Positions 24,674 to 32,537 of a stretch of 64,000 bases of DNA are shown piece after piece. The stretch spans positions 1-64,000 of the forward strand of contig JAXLRM010000003.1 in assembly GCA_046331095.1 (NCBI GenBank). Direction: 5' to 3'. The notes beneath the pieces were generated by a model. It worked only from the letters and a program-made list of their open reading frames with translations. It ran no database searches and was not told the origin of the DNA. Every line of letters starts with the position of its first letter. Position 1 is the first letter of the stretch. The position numbers and the translations under genes are program-made. The stretch is from JAIBAC01 sp046331095 (GTDB lineage: Bacteria; Actinomycetota; Acidimicrobiia; UBA2766).

Positions 24674-26197
24674 ATGACCCACGACTGGCAGGCGCTCGCC
24701 GCCCAGGTGGAGGCGGGCGGCAGTCCGAAGGCGCACGCGAAGCTGCGCGAGCAGAACAAGTTGTTCGTGCGCGACCGCCTCGCCCTGCTGTTGGACAAGG
24801 AGACCTTCGTCGAGGACGGCAGGTTCGCCAACGCCGCCGCCGCTGACCTCCCCGCCGACGGCGTCGTGACCGGCATCGGCCGCGTGGGCGGGCGCCCCGT
24901 CGCCGTCATGGCGAACGACCCCACGATCAAGGCCGGGTCCTGGGGTGCGCGCACGGTCGAGAAGATCGTGCGCATCACCGAGGTCGCCTACCGCGACGCG
25001 ATCCCGATCGTGTACCTCGTCGACTCCGCCGGGGCGCGCATCACCGACCAGGTCGACCTGTTCCCGGGCCGGCGCGGCGCCGGGCGGATCTTCCACAACC
25101 AGGTGCGCCTCTCGGGGCGGGTGCCCCAGATCTGCTGCCTGTTCGGGCCGTCGGCCGCGGGTGGCGCCTACATCCCGGCGTTCTGCGACGTCGTCGTCAT
25201 GGTCGACGGCAACGCGTCGATGTACCTCGGGTCGCCGCGGATGGCCGAGATGGTCATCGGCGAGCACGTCGACCTCGAGGAGATGGGCGGCGCCCGCATG
25301 CACACGACCGAGTCGGGCTGCGGCGACTTCTTGGTCGCGGACGACGCCGAGGCCATCGAAGTCGCGCAGCGATACCTGTCCTACCTGCCCCAGAACTGGC
25401 GCCTCATGCCGCCGGCGGAGCCGCCGGCCGCGCCCGCGGTCGACACCGCGCGCATCGGCGCGATCGTGCCGCCGGACGAACGCGACGTCTACGACGTGCG
25501 CGACGTCGTCGAGGCGATCGTCGACGCCGACAGCTTCCTCGAGATCAAGGAGGGCTGGGCGCCCGAGCTCGTGATCGGTTTCGGGCGCCTCGAGGGCAAC
25601 CCGATCGGTGTGGTCGCCAACCAGCCCGAGGTGCTCGGCGGCGTCCTCTTCGTCGACAGCGCCGACAAGGCCGCCCGCTTCGTGTGGCTCTGCGACGCGT
25701 TCAACGTCCCGCTCGTGTTCCTCGCGGACGTGCCCGGCTTCATGATCGGCAGCGCGGTCGAGCGGGCGGGCATCATCCGCCACGGCGCCAAGATGATCTC
25801 CGCGGTGAGCGAGGCGACCGTGCCCAAGGTCTGCGTGGTGCTGCGCAAGGCCTTCGGCGCCGGTCTGTACGCGATGGCGGGGCCCGGGTTCGAGCCGGAC
25901 GCGACGCTGGCGCTGCCGACCGCGCAGATCGCGGTCATGGGCCCCGAGGCAGCCGTGAACGCGGTCTACTACAACAAGATCCGCGAGCTGCCCGAGGCCG
26001 AGCGCGAGGCGTTCGTGGCCGCCCGGCGCGAGGAGTACGCCGCCGACATCGACCTCCTGCGACTCGCGTCGGAGAACGTCGTCGACGCAGTCGTCGCACC
26101 GGGGGACCTGCGCGCGGAGCTCGCGGGCCGCCTCGCCCACGCGGCATGGAAGGACCGCCGCTTCTCGGACCGCCGCCACGGCGTCCCACCCGTCTGA
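24674..26197 (+). CDS. Acyl-CoA carboxylase carboxyltransferase (beta) subunit
   Basis: This 507-residue two-lobed crotonase-fold carboxyltransferase carries the oxyanion-hole pattern SAAGGAYIPAFCD in the N-lobe and RKAFGAGLYAM in the C-lobe, the latter typical of MccB/PccB-type subunits. It moves carboxyl from biotin to an acyl-CoA; the neighbouring HMG-CoA lyase suggests methylcrotonyl-CoA, but propionyl- or acetyl-CoA are possible. The biotin-carrying alpha subunit is not in this window. The ATG at 24674 is 8 nt after TAGCTT. Confidence 0.88.
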   Translation: MTHDWQALAAQVEAGGSPKAHAKLREQNKLFVRDRLALLLDKETFVEDGRFANAAAADLPADGVVTGIGRVGGRPVAVMANDPTIKAGSWGARTVEKIVRITEVAYRDAIPIVYLVDSAGARITDQVDLFPGRRGAGRIFHNQVRLSGRVPQICCLFGPSAAGGAYIPAFCDVVVMVDGNASMYLGSPRMAEMVIGEHVDLEEMGGARMHTTESGCGDFLVADDAEAIEVAQRYLSYLPQNWRLMPPAEPPAAPAVDTARIGAIVPPDERDVYDVRDVVEAIVDADSFLEIKEGWAPELVIGFGRLEGNPIGVVANQPEVLGGVLFVDSADKAARFVWLCDAFNVPLVFLADVPGFMIGSAVERAGIIRHGAKMISAVSEATVPKVCVVLRKAFGAGLYAMAGPGFEPDATLALPTAQIAVMGPEAAVNAVYYNKIRELPEAEREAFVAARREEYAADIDLLRLASENVVDAVVAPGDLRAELAGRLAHAAWKDRRFSDRRHGVPPV

Positions 26198-26231
26198 CGC
26201 TCCGTGCTCCGGACTCCGGATCGGATCGGAT

Positions 26232-26283
26232 CGACGTGGGGACGTGAAACGGGTCCACAACCCACCTCACGTCCCCACGTCCG
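26232..26283. repeat. Palindromic intergenic repeat, family A, copy 3
   Basis: It differs by one base in the arms and shares the loop of copy 1 at 9751, 16 kb away. A perfect 15-bp stem GACGTGGGGACGTGA / TCACGTCCCCACGTC begins 35 bp after the carboxylase stop. The preceding ATCGG-type direct repeats (26215-26233) are unrelated. Confidence 0.87.
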
Positions 26284-26325
26284 TCCTTTCCGGGGCGGGG
26301 ACCCCCGGTGGGTAGCCTCGCAGCC

Positions 26326-26568
26326 ATGGCGCGCACCTGCCCCGAGTGTGGCTGGATCTGGCCCAAACCGACGGGGGCCTGCCCGGAGTGCGGCTCCGAG
26401 GCAGCGCCCGAGCTCGACCTCGGCGACGCCGACACCGGCGCCGAGGCCGCGGCCCACCGCGGGAAGGCCCGGATGCCGTGGCACCTCAAACTCCTCGTAG
26501 GCGCGCTCGCGCTCTACCTGGGCTGGCGTGCCTTCCAGGGCATCGAGTGGCTCGTGCACCACCTCTGA
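26326..26568 (+). CDS. Small zinc-ribbon membrane protein
   Basis: This 80-residue protein has two CxxC knuckles (TCPECGW and ACPECGS, residues 4-24), an acidic linker, and one C-terminal TM helix (LLVGALALYLGWRAF). It is probably anchored with a cytoplasmic zinc ribbon; partner unknown. TAGCCT at 26313-26318 lies 7 nt before the ATG, so it is probably leaderless. It stands alone. Confidence 0.7.
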   Translation: MARTCPECGWIWPKPTGACPECGSEAAPELDLGDADTGAEAAAHRGKARMPWHLKLLVGALALYLGWRAFQGIEWLVHHL

Positions 26569-26597
26569 CGGCACGGCCGCACGACCCCGGGCGCGAC

Positions 26598-26623
26598 GAC
26601 GGCGGCGCCGCAGCACCGCCGTC
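26598..26623. terminator. Hairpin between convergent small genes
   Basis: GACGGCGG and CCGCCGTC form an 8-bp perfect stem with a 10-nt loop. A second short stem, GGCCC/GGGCC, follows at 26640-26654. Both lie between two convergent genes and are plausible terminators, without U-tracts. Confidence 0.4.
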
Positions 26624-26659
26624 ACCGCTACATGAGGAGGGCCCCGCTCGGGCCGACGG

Positions 26660-26971
26660 TCAGGCGCCCTTGCGCAGCGCCTTCGCCTCTGCCTTCAACT
26701 CCTTCGCACGCGCCGAAGCATCCTTCACCGCCTGCTTGCCCTGCTTCTTGAGATCCTTGGCGTCCCTCTTGGCGCCCTTGGTCGTGCGCTTGGCCTCGCG
26801 GCTGAGGCGCTTGGCCTCCTTCTTGGCGCGGCGCCCGGTCAACGGCTCGGGGGCCTCGACTGCGGCAGGCGCCTCGGCCTGCTTGGCCTTCTTCACCTTC
26901 TTGGACTTGGCGGAGTCCGCCGGCGCCTCGGGTGCATCGAGCACGGCGCTGTCGCCCTTCTTGCGTGCCAC
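26660..26971 (-). CDS. Small Lys/Ala-rich basic protein
   Basis: This 103-residue protein is dominated by Lys, Ala, Glu and Arg, with blocks such as KSKKVKKAKQAEA and REAKRTTKGAKRDAKDLKKQ. It is probably helical or disordered and strongly basic, resembling histone H1-like tails. No enzymatic motif is present. The GTG at 26971 has a good AGAGGA 7 nt upstream, which supports translation. It could bind DNA or RNA; that is inference from composition. Confidence 0.6.
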   Translation of the reverse strand: MARKKGDSAVLDAPEAPADSAKSKKVKKAKQAEAPAAVEAPEPLTGRRAKKEAKRLSREAKRTTKGAKRDAKDLKKQGKQAVKDASARAKELKAEAKALRKGA

Positions 26972-27110
26972 GGCGTTCCTCTCGTTCGTTGTCCGTCGAG
27001 AACCGGAGGGTCGCCACTCTAGACGGTGCGGCCACCGCGTGCTCGGGCCACGACACGGGTCCCGTCCGCAGTCCGGCGCAGGGGGCGAGTGGTAAGGTCG
27101 GCGCCGTTTT

Positions 27111-27188
27111 CGGGCAGTGGCGCAGCTTGGTTAGCGCACCGGTCTGGGGGACCGGAGGCCGCGGGTTCAAATCCCGCCTGCCCGACCA
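27111..27188 (+). tRNA. tRNA-Pro (GGG anticodon)
   Basis: A cloverleaf folds here: acceptor CGGGCAG/CTGCCCG, anticodon stem CCGGT/ACCGG with loop CTGGGGG (anticodon GGG at 27146-27148), and T arm GCGGGTTCAAATCCCGC. The CCA end is encoded (27186-27188). It reads CCC (and CCU by wobble) codons. No integrase or attachment-site duplication is visible beside it. Confidence 0.95.
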
Positions 27189-27224
27189 TTCGATCCCGCG
27201 CCGGCTACTGGGCCGTCGCGTCGG

Positions 27225-27761
27225 CTACGGGGTCGGCGTCTGGGCCGGCGGCTGCGTCGTCGTGGACGCCCGGGTGGGCGGAGGCGGCGCCGGAACCCCT
27301 CGCAGCTCGCGTTCCTCGTCACGTTCGCGCCCGGCCGGGTTGTCGAGGTTCCTGGTGACGTCCTGCCACGTAGCGGTCGCGCCACTGTGGCCCGCCCGCA
27401 CGGTCCACACGACCGCGAAGCCGCCGACGACGAGGGCGACGATCGACACGACGGTCAAGGCGCGCTGCACCCCGGCCGAGACCTCCCCGTCCCCCGCGGA
27501 CCGGGCCCGCCTGCGCATGATCCAGTCGCCGACGACCACGACTGCGACGAGCACGAACAGCGCCGCCGCGAAGTACTTGAGTCCCCCGGCGATGTTCGCA
27601 TGGCTCTTCACGAGCCGGTCCTCGTCGACCGCCTCCTCGAGCGCCTCGCCGCTGTTCTCGGCCAGCAGCGTGAACACGAGGGAGAGGAACGAGGGGCAAG
27701 AAACGGCCAAGACCGCATCCCGGTCGCCACAGTGCTCGCAAGTGCGAGGGATAGATCCCAT
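27225..27761 (-). CDS. 5'-truncated DUF2231-like membrane protein (possible pseudogene)
   Basis: The 178-residue reading contains ENSGEALEEAVDED followed by two TM helices (FAAALFVLVAVVVVG and VVSIVALVVGGFAVVWTV) and a Pro/Thr-rich tail. The GEALEE segment resembles the middle of DUF2231 membrane proteins, which normally have two more TM helices before it. Here the preceding 30 residues look unrelated and hold a CEHC motif. I infer loss of the 5' part, with a junction near 27690. The start at 27761 is uncertain. Confidence 0.45.
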   Translation of the reverse strand: MGSIPRTCEHCGDRDAVLAVSCPSFLSLVFTLLAENSGEALEEAVDEDRLVKSHANIAGGLKYFAAALFVLVAVVVVGDWIMRRRARSAGDGEVSAGVQRALTVVSIVALVVGGFAVVWTVRAGHSGATATWQDVTRNLDNPAGRERDEERELRGVPAPPPPTRASTTTQPPAQTPTP

Positions 27762-27766
27762 AGGCT
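27735..27766. promoter_or_regulatory. Paired palindromes and -10 element of the molybdate operon
   Basis: CTCGCAAGTGCGAG (27735-27748) and GGGATAGATCCC (27748-27759) are adjacent inverted repeats with AG centres. TAGGCT (27761-27766) follows directly. The palindromes cover the -35 to -10 spacing, so binding would block RNA polymerase. TGCGAG recurs at 27774-27779. The regulator encoded first in the operon is the obvious candidate ligand. Confidence 0.45.
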
Positions 27767-27802
27767 TGGCATGTGCGAGGCGCGCGTGCTGGAATGGCGC
27801 CG

Positions 27803-28201
27803 ATGGCTACGACGTACCGTCCCGGACAGGTCGCCGAGTTGCTCGGCGTGAGCGCGGACACGGTCCGGCGGCTCTGCGACGAAGGCCGCCTCGGGCCCCG
27901 ACGAGGCGCCGGGACACAGCGACTGATCCAAGGCAGGGACCTCGCCAACTACCTCAGCGAGAACCCGGTCGCATTCGAGCCGGACTCGGTGCTCGCGCAG
28001 TCGGCGCGCAACCGCTTCACCGGCATCGTCACCAGGGTCGAGCGCGACAAGCTCACCGCCGTGGTCGAGTTGCGGGCCGGACCGCACAGGGTGGTGTCGC
28101 TCATGACCCGCGAGGCGATCGACGACATCGGCCTCGAGCCCGGCGACCTCGCCGTGGCAGCGGTCAAGGCGACCGTCGTGGTGATCGAGGTGCCGTCATG
28201 A
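27803..28201 (+). CDS. MerR/excisionase-type HTH regulator with molybdate-binding TOBE domain
   Basis: This 132-residue protein joins an N-terminal HTH (RPGQVAELLGVSADTVRRLCDEGRL) to a C-terminal mop/TOBE domain (NRFTGIVTRVERDKLTAVV), which in other proteins binds molybdate or tungstate. It likely represses the operon when molybdate is replete. ATG 27803 is taken to fit the domain; GTG 27773 is an alternative because TAGGCT lies 6 nt before it. The stop overlaps modA (ATGA). Confidence 0.82.
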   Translation: MATTYRPGQVAELLGVSADTVRRLCDEGRLGPRRGAGTQRLIQGRDLANYLSENPVAFEPDSVLAQSARNRFTGIVTRVERDKLTAVVELRAGPHRVVSLMTREAIDDIGLEPGDLAVAAVKATVVVIEVPS

Positions 28202-28986
28202 GGCACCGCACACGTGCTTCCGCGCTGATCCCGGTCATCCTCCTCGCCCTCGGGGCTGCGGGCTGCGGCAGCTCGACGTCGTCGTCCACGTCCGCCACCG
28301 GAGCGGCCAAGGCCACGATCACGGTCGCGGCGGCGGCATCGCTCACCGATGCGTTCAACCGAATCGGACCGGAGTTCACCGCCCGGACCGGCACCGACGT
28401 GGAGTTCACGTACGACTCGTCGTCGACACTCGCGAACCAGATCGCCGGTGGCGCTCCCGTGGACACCTTCGCGTCCGCCGACAGCGCCAACATGACGAAG
28501 CTGGCCGACGCCGGCCTGGTGGCGGGCGATCCCGTCGTGTTCGCGCAGAACGAGCTCGTGATCGTGACCAAACACGGGAACCCCGCCGGTGTCACCGGGC
28601 TCGAGTCGCTCGCGACCGCCGGGACGATAGCGCTCTGCGGCCCCGACGTCCCCTGCGGCAAGTACGCGGCGCAGGCGCTGCAGAAGGCCAACGTCACCAT
28701 CCCCGAATCCGATGTCACGCGGGGCCAGAACGTGAGGGCGACGCTGACCGCGGTCAGCGAAGGTGACGCCGTGGCAGGGATCGTGTACGAGACCGACGCG
28801 AAGGCAGTGGCGGACAGGGTCGACACGGTCGCGATCCCGGATGCCTACAACGTGCTCGCTACGTACCCCGCGGCCGCGATCCGGGGTTCGCTGCACCTCG
28901 ACGCGGCGAGGGACTTCGTCGAATACCTGTCGGGTTCCCGGGCCCAGGCGATCCTGGCCGAGTACGGCTTCCTTCCCCCGCCTTGA
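28198..28986 (+). CDS. modA: Molybdate ABC transporter substrate-binding lipoprotein
   Basis: This 262-residue protein has a lipoprotein signal ending in LGAAGC and a ModA core: ITVAAAASLTDAF, YDSSSTLANQIAGGAPVD and GIVYETDAKA are the oxyanion-binding elements. It captures molybdate (or tungstate) outside the membrane for ModBC. It overlaps the regulator upstream and is followed by modB after 10 nt. Confidence 0.93.
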   Translation: MRHRTRASALIPVILLALGAAGCGSSTSSSTSATGAAKATITVAAAASLTDAFNRIGPEFTARTGTDVEFTYDSSSTLANQIAGGAPVDTFASADSANMTKLADAGLVAGDPVVFAQNELVIVTKHGNPAGVTGLESLATAGTIALCGPDVPCGKYAAQALQKANVTIPESDVTRGQNVRATLTAVSEGDAVAGIVYETDAKAVADRVDTVAIPDAYNVLATYPAAAIRGSLHLDAARDFVEYLSGSRAQAILAEYGFLPPP

Positions 28987-28996
28987 GCCACCCACC

Positions 28997-29788
28997 TTGA
29001 GCACCCGGAGGCGACGGCCGCCCGCGTTCGTCATCGCTGCGGCGGTGGTGGCTGCGACGTTCTTCGCGCTGCCCCTCGCCGGCCTGCTCCAGAAGGCGGA
29101 CTGGTCGACGCTGGTGTCGGACCTGACCACGCCCGCGGCGCTCGAGGCGCTGTACCTGTCGCTCGTCTGCTCGGTCGCTGCCGCCGCGCTCGCGGCCGTG
29201 CTGGGCACGCCGCTCGCATGGGTGCTCGCCCGCACGGACTTCCCGGGGAGGGCGCTCCTGCGCGGGCTGGTGCTGCTGCCCATGGTCGTTCCGCCCGTGG
29301 TCGGCGGTGTGGCGTTGCTCTCGGCGTTCAGCCTCGGCAGCCCCGTCGGCGGTTGGCTCCACGACGTCTTCGGGATCCAGTTCACGTTCTCCGCCGCGGG
29401 CGTGGTCATGGCGGAGACATTCGTCGCGATGCCGTTCTTCGTCATCACCGTCGAGGCGGCGCTGGCCGGCATGGACCGCCGCTACGAGGACCTCTCGGCG
29501 AGCCTCGGAGCGGGACGCGTGCTCACGTTCCGCCGTGTGACGCTGCCGATGGTCGGCCCCGCCCTGGCCGCCGGCCTCGTGCTCGCGTGGGCACGCGCGC
29601 TGGGCGAGTTCGGCGCCACCATCACCTTCGCGGGCAACATCGCCGGCAAGACGCGGACCCTCCCACTCGCCGTGTACCTCTCGCTCGAATCGGACCAGGA
29701 CGCCGCCATCGCCCTCAGCCTCGTGCTCCTCGCCGTGTCGCTGGCGGTCCTCGTGGCACTGAGAGACCGCTGGCTGGTGCGCGCGTGA
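28997..29788 (+). CDS. modB: Molybdate ABC transporter permease
   Basis: This 263-residue integral membrane protein has about six TM helices and the EAA loop (YEDLSASLGAGRVLTFRRV) that contacts the ATPase; GEFGATITFAGNIAGKTRT is the typical ModB/CysT segment. The start is TTG 28997, the only start codon after modA that keeps the first TM helix; CCTTGAGC occurs twice here, at 28982 and 28996. It overlaps modC by GTGA. Confidence 0.9.
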   Translation: MSTRRRRPPAFVIAAAVVAATFFALPLAGLLQKADWSTLVSDLTTPAALEALYLSLVCSVAAAALAAVLGTPLAWVLARTDFPGRALLRGLVLLPMVVPPVVGGVALLSAFSLGSPVGGWLHDVFGIQFTFSAAGVVMAETFVAMPFFVITVEAALAGMDRRYEDLSASLGAGRVLTFRRVTLPMVGPALAAGLVLAWARALGEFGATITFAGNIAGKTRTLPLAVYLSLESDQDAAIALSLVLLAVSLAVLVALRDRWLVRA

Positions 29789-30870
29789 GCCTCCACGCCG
29801 AGGTCCGTCTGAGCCGGGGCAACTTGGAGCTGGACGCGACCGTGGACGCTCCGGCAGGCGAGGTCGTCGCCGTGCTCGGGCCGAACGGCGCCGGCAAGAC
29901 GACCCTGCTCCAGTGCCTCTCGGGGCTGCTCCGCGTCGACTCGGGCCGCATCGTGCTCGGCGACCGTGTTCTCGACGACGTGGCGACCGGGATCCACGAG
30001 CCTGCCGAGGACCGCGACATCGGCATGGTGCCCCAGGACGGCCTCCTGTTCCCCCACATGGACGCGCTCGACAACATCGCGTTCGGGTTGCGCGCCCGCG
30101 GCACCTCCCGTAGGGAGAGCCGGCGCCGAGCCCAGGAGTGGCTCGACCGCCTCGGCCTTCCCGACCGCAGCACCGCCAAGCCGAGCGAGCTCTCCGGCGG
30201 CCAAGCCCAGCTCGTCGCCCTTGCCCGCGCACTGGCTCCGGAGCCGGCGCTCCTGCTCCTCGACGAGCCGCTCGGTGCGCTCGACGCCGGCACGCGCTCG
30301 GCCACACGCCGCGAGCTCGGCAGGCACCTCGGCAGCTACCTCGGCGCCACGGTGCTCGTGACCCACGACCCGATCGACGCGCTCGTGCTCGCCTCACGCG
30401 TCGTCGTGATCGAGGCGGGTCGCGTGACCCAGGCGGGCCCGATCGCCGAGGTGACCGAGCAGCCGCGGTCGCGCTACGTCGCCGAGCTCGTCGGCACGAA
30501 CCTGTACGCCGCCGAGGTGGGCGGGACCACCGCGGTCGCCGTCGACGCCGGGGTCGGCGCCGCGGCAAGGGCCGACGCGGGCACCGAGATCCACCTCGCC
30601 GACGAGGCGTCGGGACCGGTCTTCGTCGCGATCGCACCCAACGCCGTGTCGCTGCAGCTCGACCGGCCTTCGGGCAGCCCGCGCAACCGCTGGGAGTGCA
30701 CGGTCACGGCGGTCGACATGCTCGGCGCCAGGGTTCGTGTCCACCTCGACGGGCCGCTCGCCCTCACCGCCGAGGTGACCCCTCAGGCCGTCGCCGACCT
30801 CCGCCTCGAGCCCGGCACTTCCGTGTGGGCGACGGCCAAGGCCACCGAGATCACGACCTACCCGCGCTGA
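29785..30870 (+). CDS. modC: Molybdate ABC transporter ATP-binding protein
   Basis: This 361-residue ATPase has Walker A GPNGAGKTT, signature LSGGQAQLVALARAL, Walker B LLLLDEPLGALD and the switch His in VTHD. A C-terminal TOBE domain (about residues 285-350, WECTVTAVDMLGARVRV) may sense or bind molybdate. It energises ModB. It is the last gene of the operon. Confidence 0.92.
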   Translation: MSLHAEVRLSRGNLELDATVDAPAGEVVAVLGPNGAGKTTLLQCLSGLLRVDSGRIVLGDRVLDDVATGIHEPAEDRDIGMVPQDGLLFPHMDALDNIAFGLRARGTSRRESRRRAQEWLDRLGLPDRSTAKPSELSGGQAQLVALARALAPEPALLLLDEPLGALDAGTRSATRRELGRHLGSYLGATVLVTHDPIDALVLASRVVVIEAGRVTQAGPIAEVTEQPRSRYVAELVGTNLYAAEVGGTTAVAVDAGVGAAARADAGTEIHLADEASGPVFVAIAPNAVSLQLDRPSGSPRNRWECTVTAVDMLGARVRVHLDGPLALTAEVTPQAVADLRLEPGTSVWATAKATEITTYPR

Positions 30871-30889
30871 CCCCGCCCCCAAACCCGTT

Positions 30890-30931
30890 CTGGGCGCGCC
30901 AGGCCCAGCCGGGTGGGGTGGGCGCGCCCAG
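30890..30931. terminator. 11-bp inverted repeat after modC
   Basis: CTGGGCGCGCC and GGCGCGCCCAG form a perfect 11-bp stem around a 20-nt loop in the 117-bp convergent gap between modC and the thioesterase gene. It is the strongest terminator-like structure in the window although no U-tract follows. I see nothing else in the gap. Confidence 0.5.
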
Positions 30932-30987
30932 GTCGGGAATCCGTCGGGAGGGCGCGACCAGGTCGCGGGTCCCGCTCCGGGGCGAGG

Positions 30988-31845
30988 TCAGGTGCGGGCC
31001 GTGATCGGGCGGATCAGGCCTTCTTGGGCCATCGACGCGGCGAGGACTCCGTCACGGCTAAACATCGTGCCGGCGGCGAGGCCGCGGGCACCCGACGTCG
31101 ACGGGGACGCGAGGTCGAACAGGACCCAGTCGTCGATGCGGAACCGGCGGTGGAACCACATGGCGTGGTCGAGTGTCGCGCTCACGAGGGACTGGCCGAA
31201 CCAGCCGATGCCGTGGGCCCTCACGGTCGTGTCCAACAGGATCATGTCCGACGCGTACGCGGCCAGCGCGCAGTGCAGGATGTGGTCGTCGGGGACGGTG
31301 CCGCCGAGGCGGAACCACACACGCCACTGCGGCGGCTGCGGCGGGTTCTCCGCCTCCAGGAGGACGGGCTCGACGTAGCGGAAGTCGAGAGCGCTCTGCT
31401 GCTCGTACCACGAGATCTGGTCCTTGTACGGCTCGAAGACCTCCAGCCAGGACGGGAGCTCCTCGGGCGCGGGCACGTCGGGCATCTCGCTCTGGTGCTC
31501 GAGGCCGGCCTCCTCGACCTGGAACGACACCGACATGTGGAAGATCTGCTTGCCGTGTTGGATCGCGACCACCCGCCGCGACGTGAACGTGCGCCCGTCG
31601 CGGCTGCGGTCGACCTCGAACAGGATCGGGATCTCGGGGTCGCCGGGGCGCAGGAAGTAGGCGTGCATCGAGTGCACCAGCGCGGGCACGTCGACGGTGC
31701 GCCCCGCCGCGACGAGGGCCTGCGCGAGGACCTGGCCCCCGAAGATGCGGGTGCCCATCTCCTTGGGGGAGTAGCCCCTGAACACGTCGAGCTCGATGTC
31801 CTCGAGGTCGAGGAGGTGCAGCAGGCGCACGGTGGGGCTTTCCAT
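30988..31845 (-). CDS. tesB: Acyl-CoA thioesterase II (TesB family)
   Basis: This 285-residue double-hotdog protein hydrolyses acyl-CoA. Family features include GQVLAQALVAAGRTV, HSMHAYFLRPGDP, SRRVVAIQHGKQIFHMSVSFQ, and the C-terminal SLDHAMWFHR-like block (ATLDHAMWFHRRFRIDDW). ATG 31845 is preferred; upstream codons in frame would overlap the divergent gene. A minus-strand TACCGT lies 15 nt upstream at 31861-31866. Confidence 0.9.
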   Translation of the reverse strand: MESPTVRLLHLLDLEDIELDVFRGYSPKEMGTRIFGGQVLAQALVAAGRTVDVPALVHSMHAYFLRPGDPEIPILFEVDRSRDGRTFTSRRVVAIQHGKQIFHMSVSFQVEEAGLEHQSEMPDVPAPEELPSWLEVFEPYKDQISWYEQQSALDFRYVEPVLLEAENPPQPPQWRVWFRLGGTVPDDHILHCALAAYASDMILLDTTVRAHGIGWFGQSLVSATLDHAMWFHRRFRIDDWVLFDLASPSTSGARGLAAGTMFSRDGVLAASMAQEGLIRPITART

Positions 31846-31860
31846 CGCCGCGAGTCTGGC

Positions 31861-31870
31861 ACGGTACGCT
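31861..31870. promoter_or_regulatory. Shared bidirectional -10 element (ACGGTACGCT)
   Basis: TACCGT on the minus strand (toward tesB) and TACGCT on the plus strand (toward the phosphatidyltransferase) overlap at the central TA in a 46-bp divergent gap. Confidence 0.45.
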
Positions 31871-31891
31871 GCCCGCACCCCAAGCTGCGGA

Positions 31892-32518
31892 GTGGCGGTG
31901 GCCGACGCGCCCGAGCTCGAGACCAACGATGCCGGCTACGTGGTCCACGACCGTGTCCTCACGGTGCCGAACGTGGTCACCTTCGTGCGCATCGGCCTGA
32001 CGCCGGTGTTCTTCGTGCTCCTCGTCAAGGAGCGCTGGCTCCTCGCCGCGGTGGTGTTCGTGCTCGTGTCGGCCACCGACTTCGTCGACGGCCGCCTCGC
32101 CCGCCGCTGGGACCAGGTCACCCGCCTGGGCACCATGCTCGACCCGGTGGCGGACCGGCTCCTGATCCTCGCGGCCGCGATCGCGGTGGTGATCATGGGG
32201 ATCATGCCGCTGTGGCTCATCGGCTTGATCGTGCTGCGCGAGGTGCTCGTGTCGGTGTGGACCATGTACCTCAAGGGCCGCGGCGTCCAGCTCGAGGTCG
32301 TCTACATCGGCAAGTGGGCGGCGGCGTTGGTGTTCACGTCGCTGCCGGGCTTCATCCTCGCGAAGGCGTTCGCCGCCAATGTCGTCGGCGACCTGTTCTG
32401 GTGGGCGTCGCTCGCACTCGGCTGCTCGGGCGTCGTGTGCGGCTTCGTCGCCAACTGGCACTACTGGGTCGCAGGACGGCGTGCGCTGGCGGCGACGTCC
32501 ACGCGACCCCACGAGTGA
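31892..32518 (+). CDS. CDP-alcohol phosphatidyltransferase family protein
   Basis: This 208-residue membrane enzyme has the diagnostic CDP-OH-P motif in two parts: TDFVDGRLARR, then GTMLDPVADR. Four or five TM helices follow. It probably transfers a phosphatidyl group to glycerol-3-phosphate or another alcohol (PgsA-like); the exact acceptor cannot be read from the motif. GTG 31892 or 31898 can start it. It lies 19 bp before the ManC-like gene. Confidence 0.87.
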   Translation: MAVADAPELETNDAGYVVHDRVLTVPNVVTFVRIGLTPVFFVLLVKERWLLAAVVFVLVSATDFVDGRLARRWDQVTRLGTMLDPVADRLLILAAAIAVVIMGIMPLWLIGLIVLREVLVSVWTMYLKGRGVQLEVVYIGKWAAALVFTSLPGFILAKAFAANVVGDLFWWASLALGCSGVVCGFVANWHYWVAGRRALAATSTRPHE

Positions 32519-32537
32519 CCCGTATCCTTCGGCCCCT

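Noticed and set aside
27111..27188. Integrative element inserted at tRNA-Pro
   Set aside because: No integrase gene and no repeat of the tRNA 3' end were found in the window.
26932..28197. Upstream extension of modA through the tRNA and regulator genes
   Set aside because: It would run through tRNA-Pro; the signal peptide and ATGA overlap fix the start at 28198.
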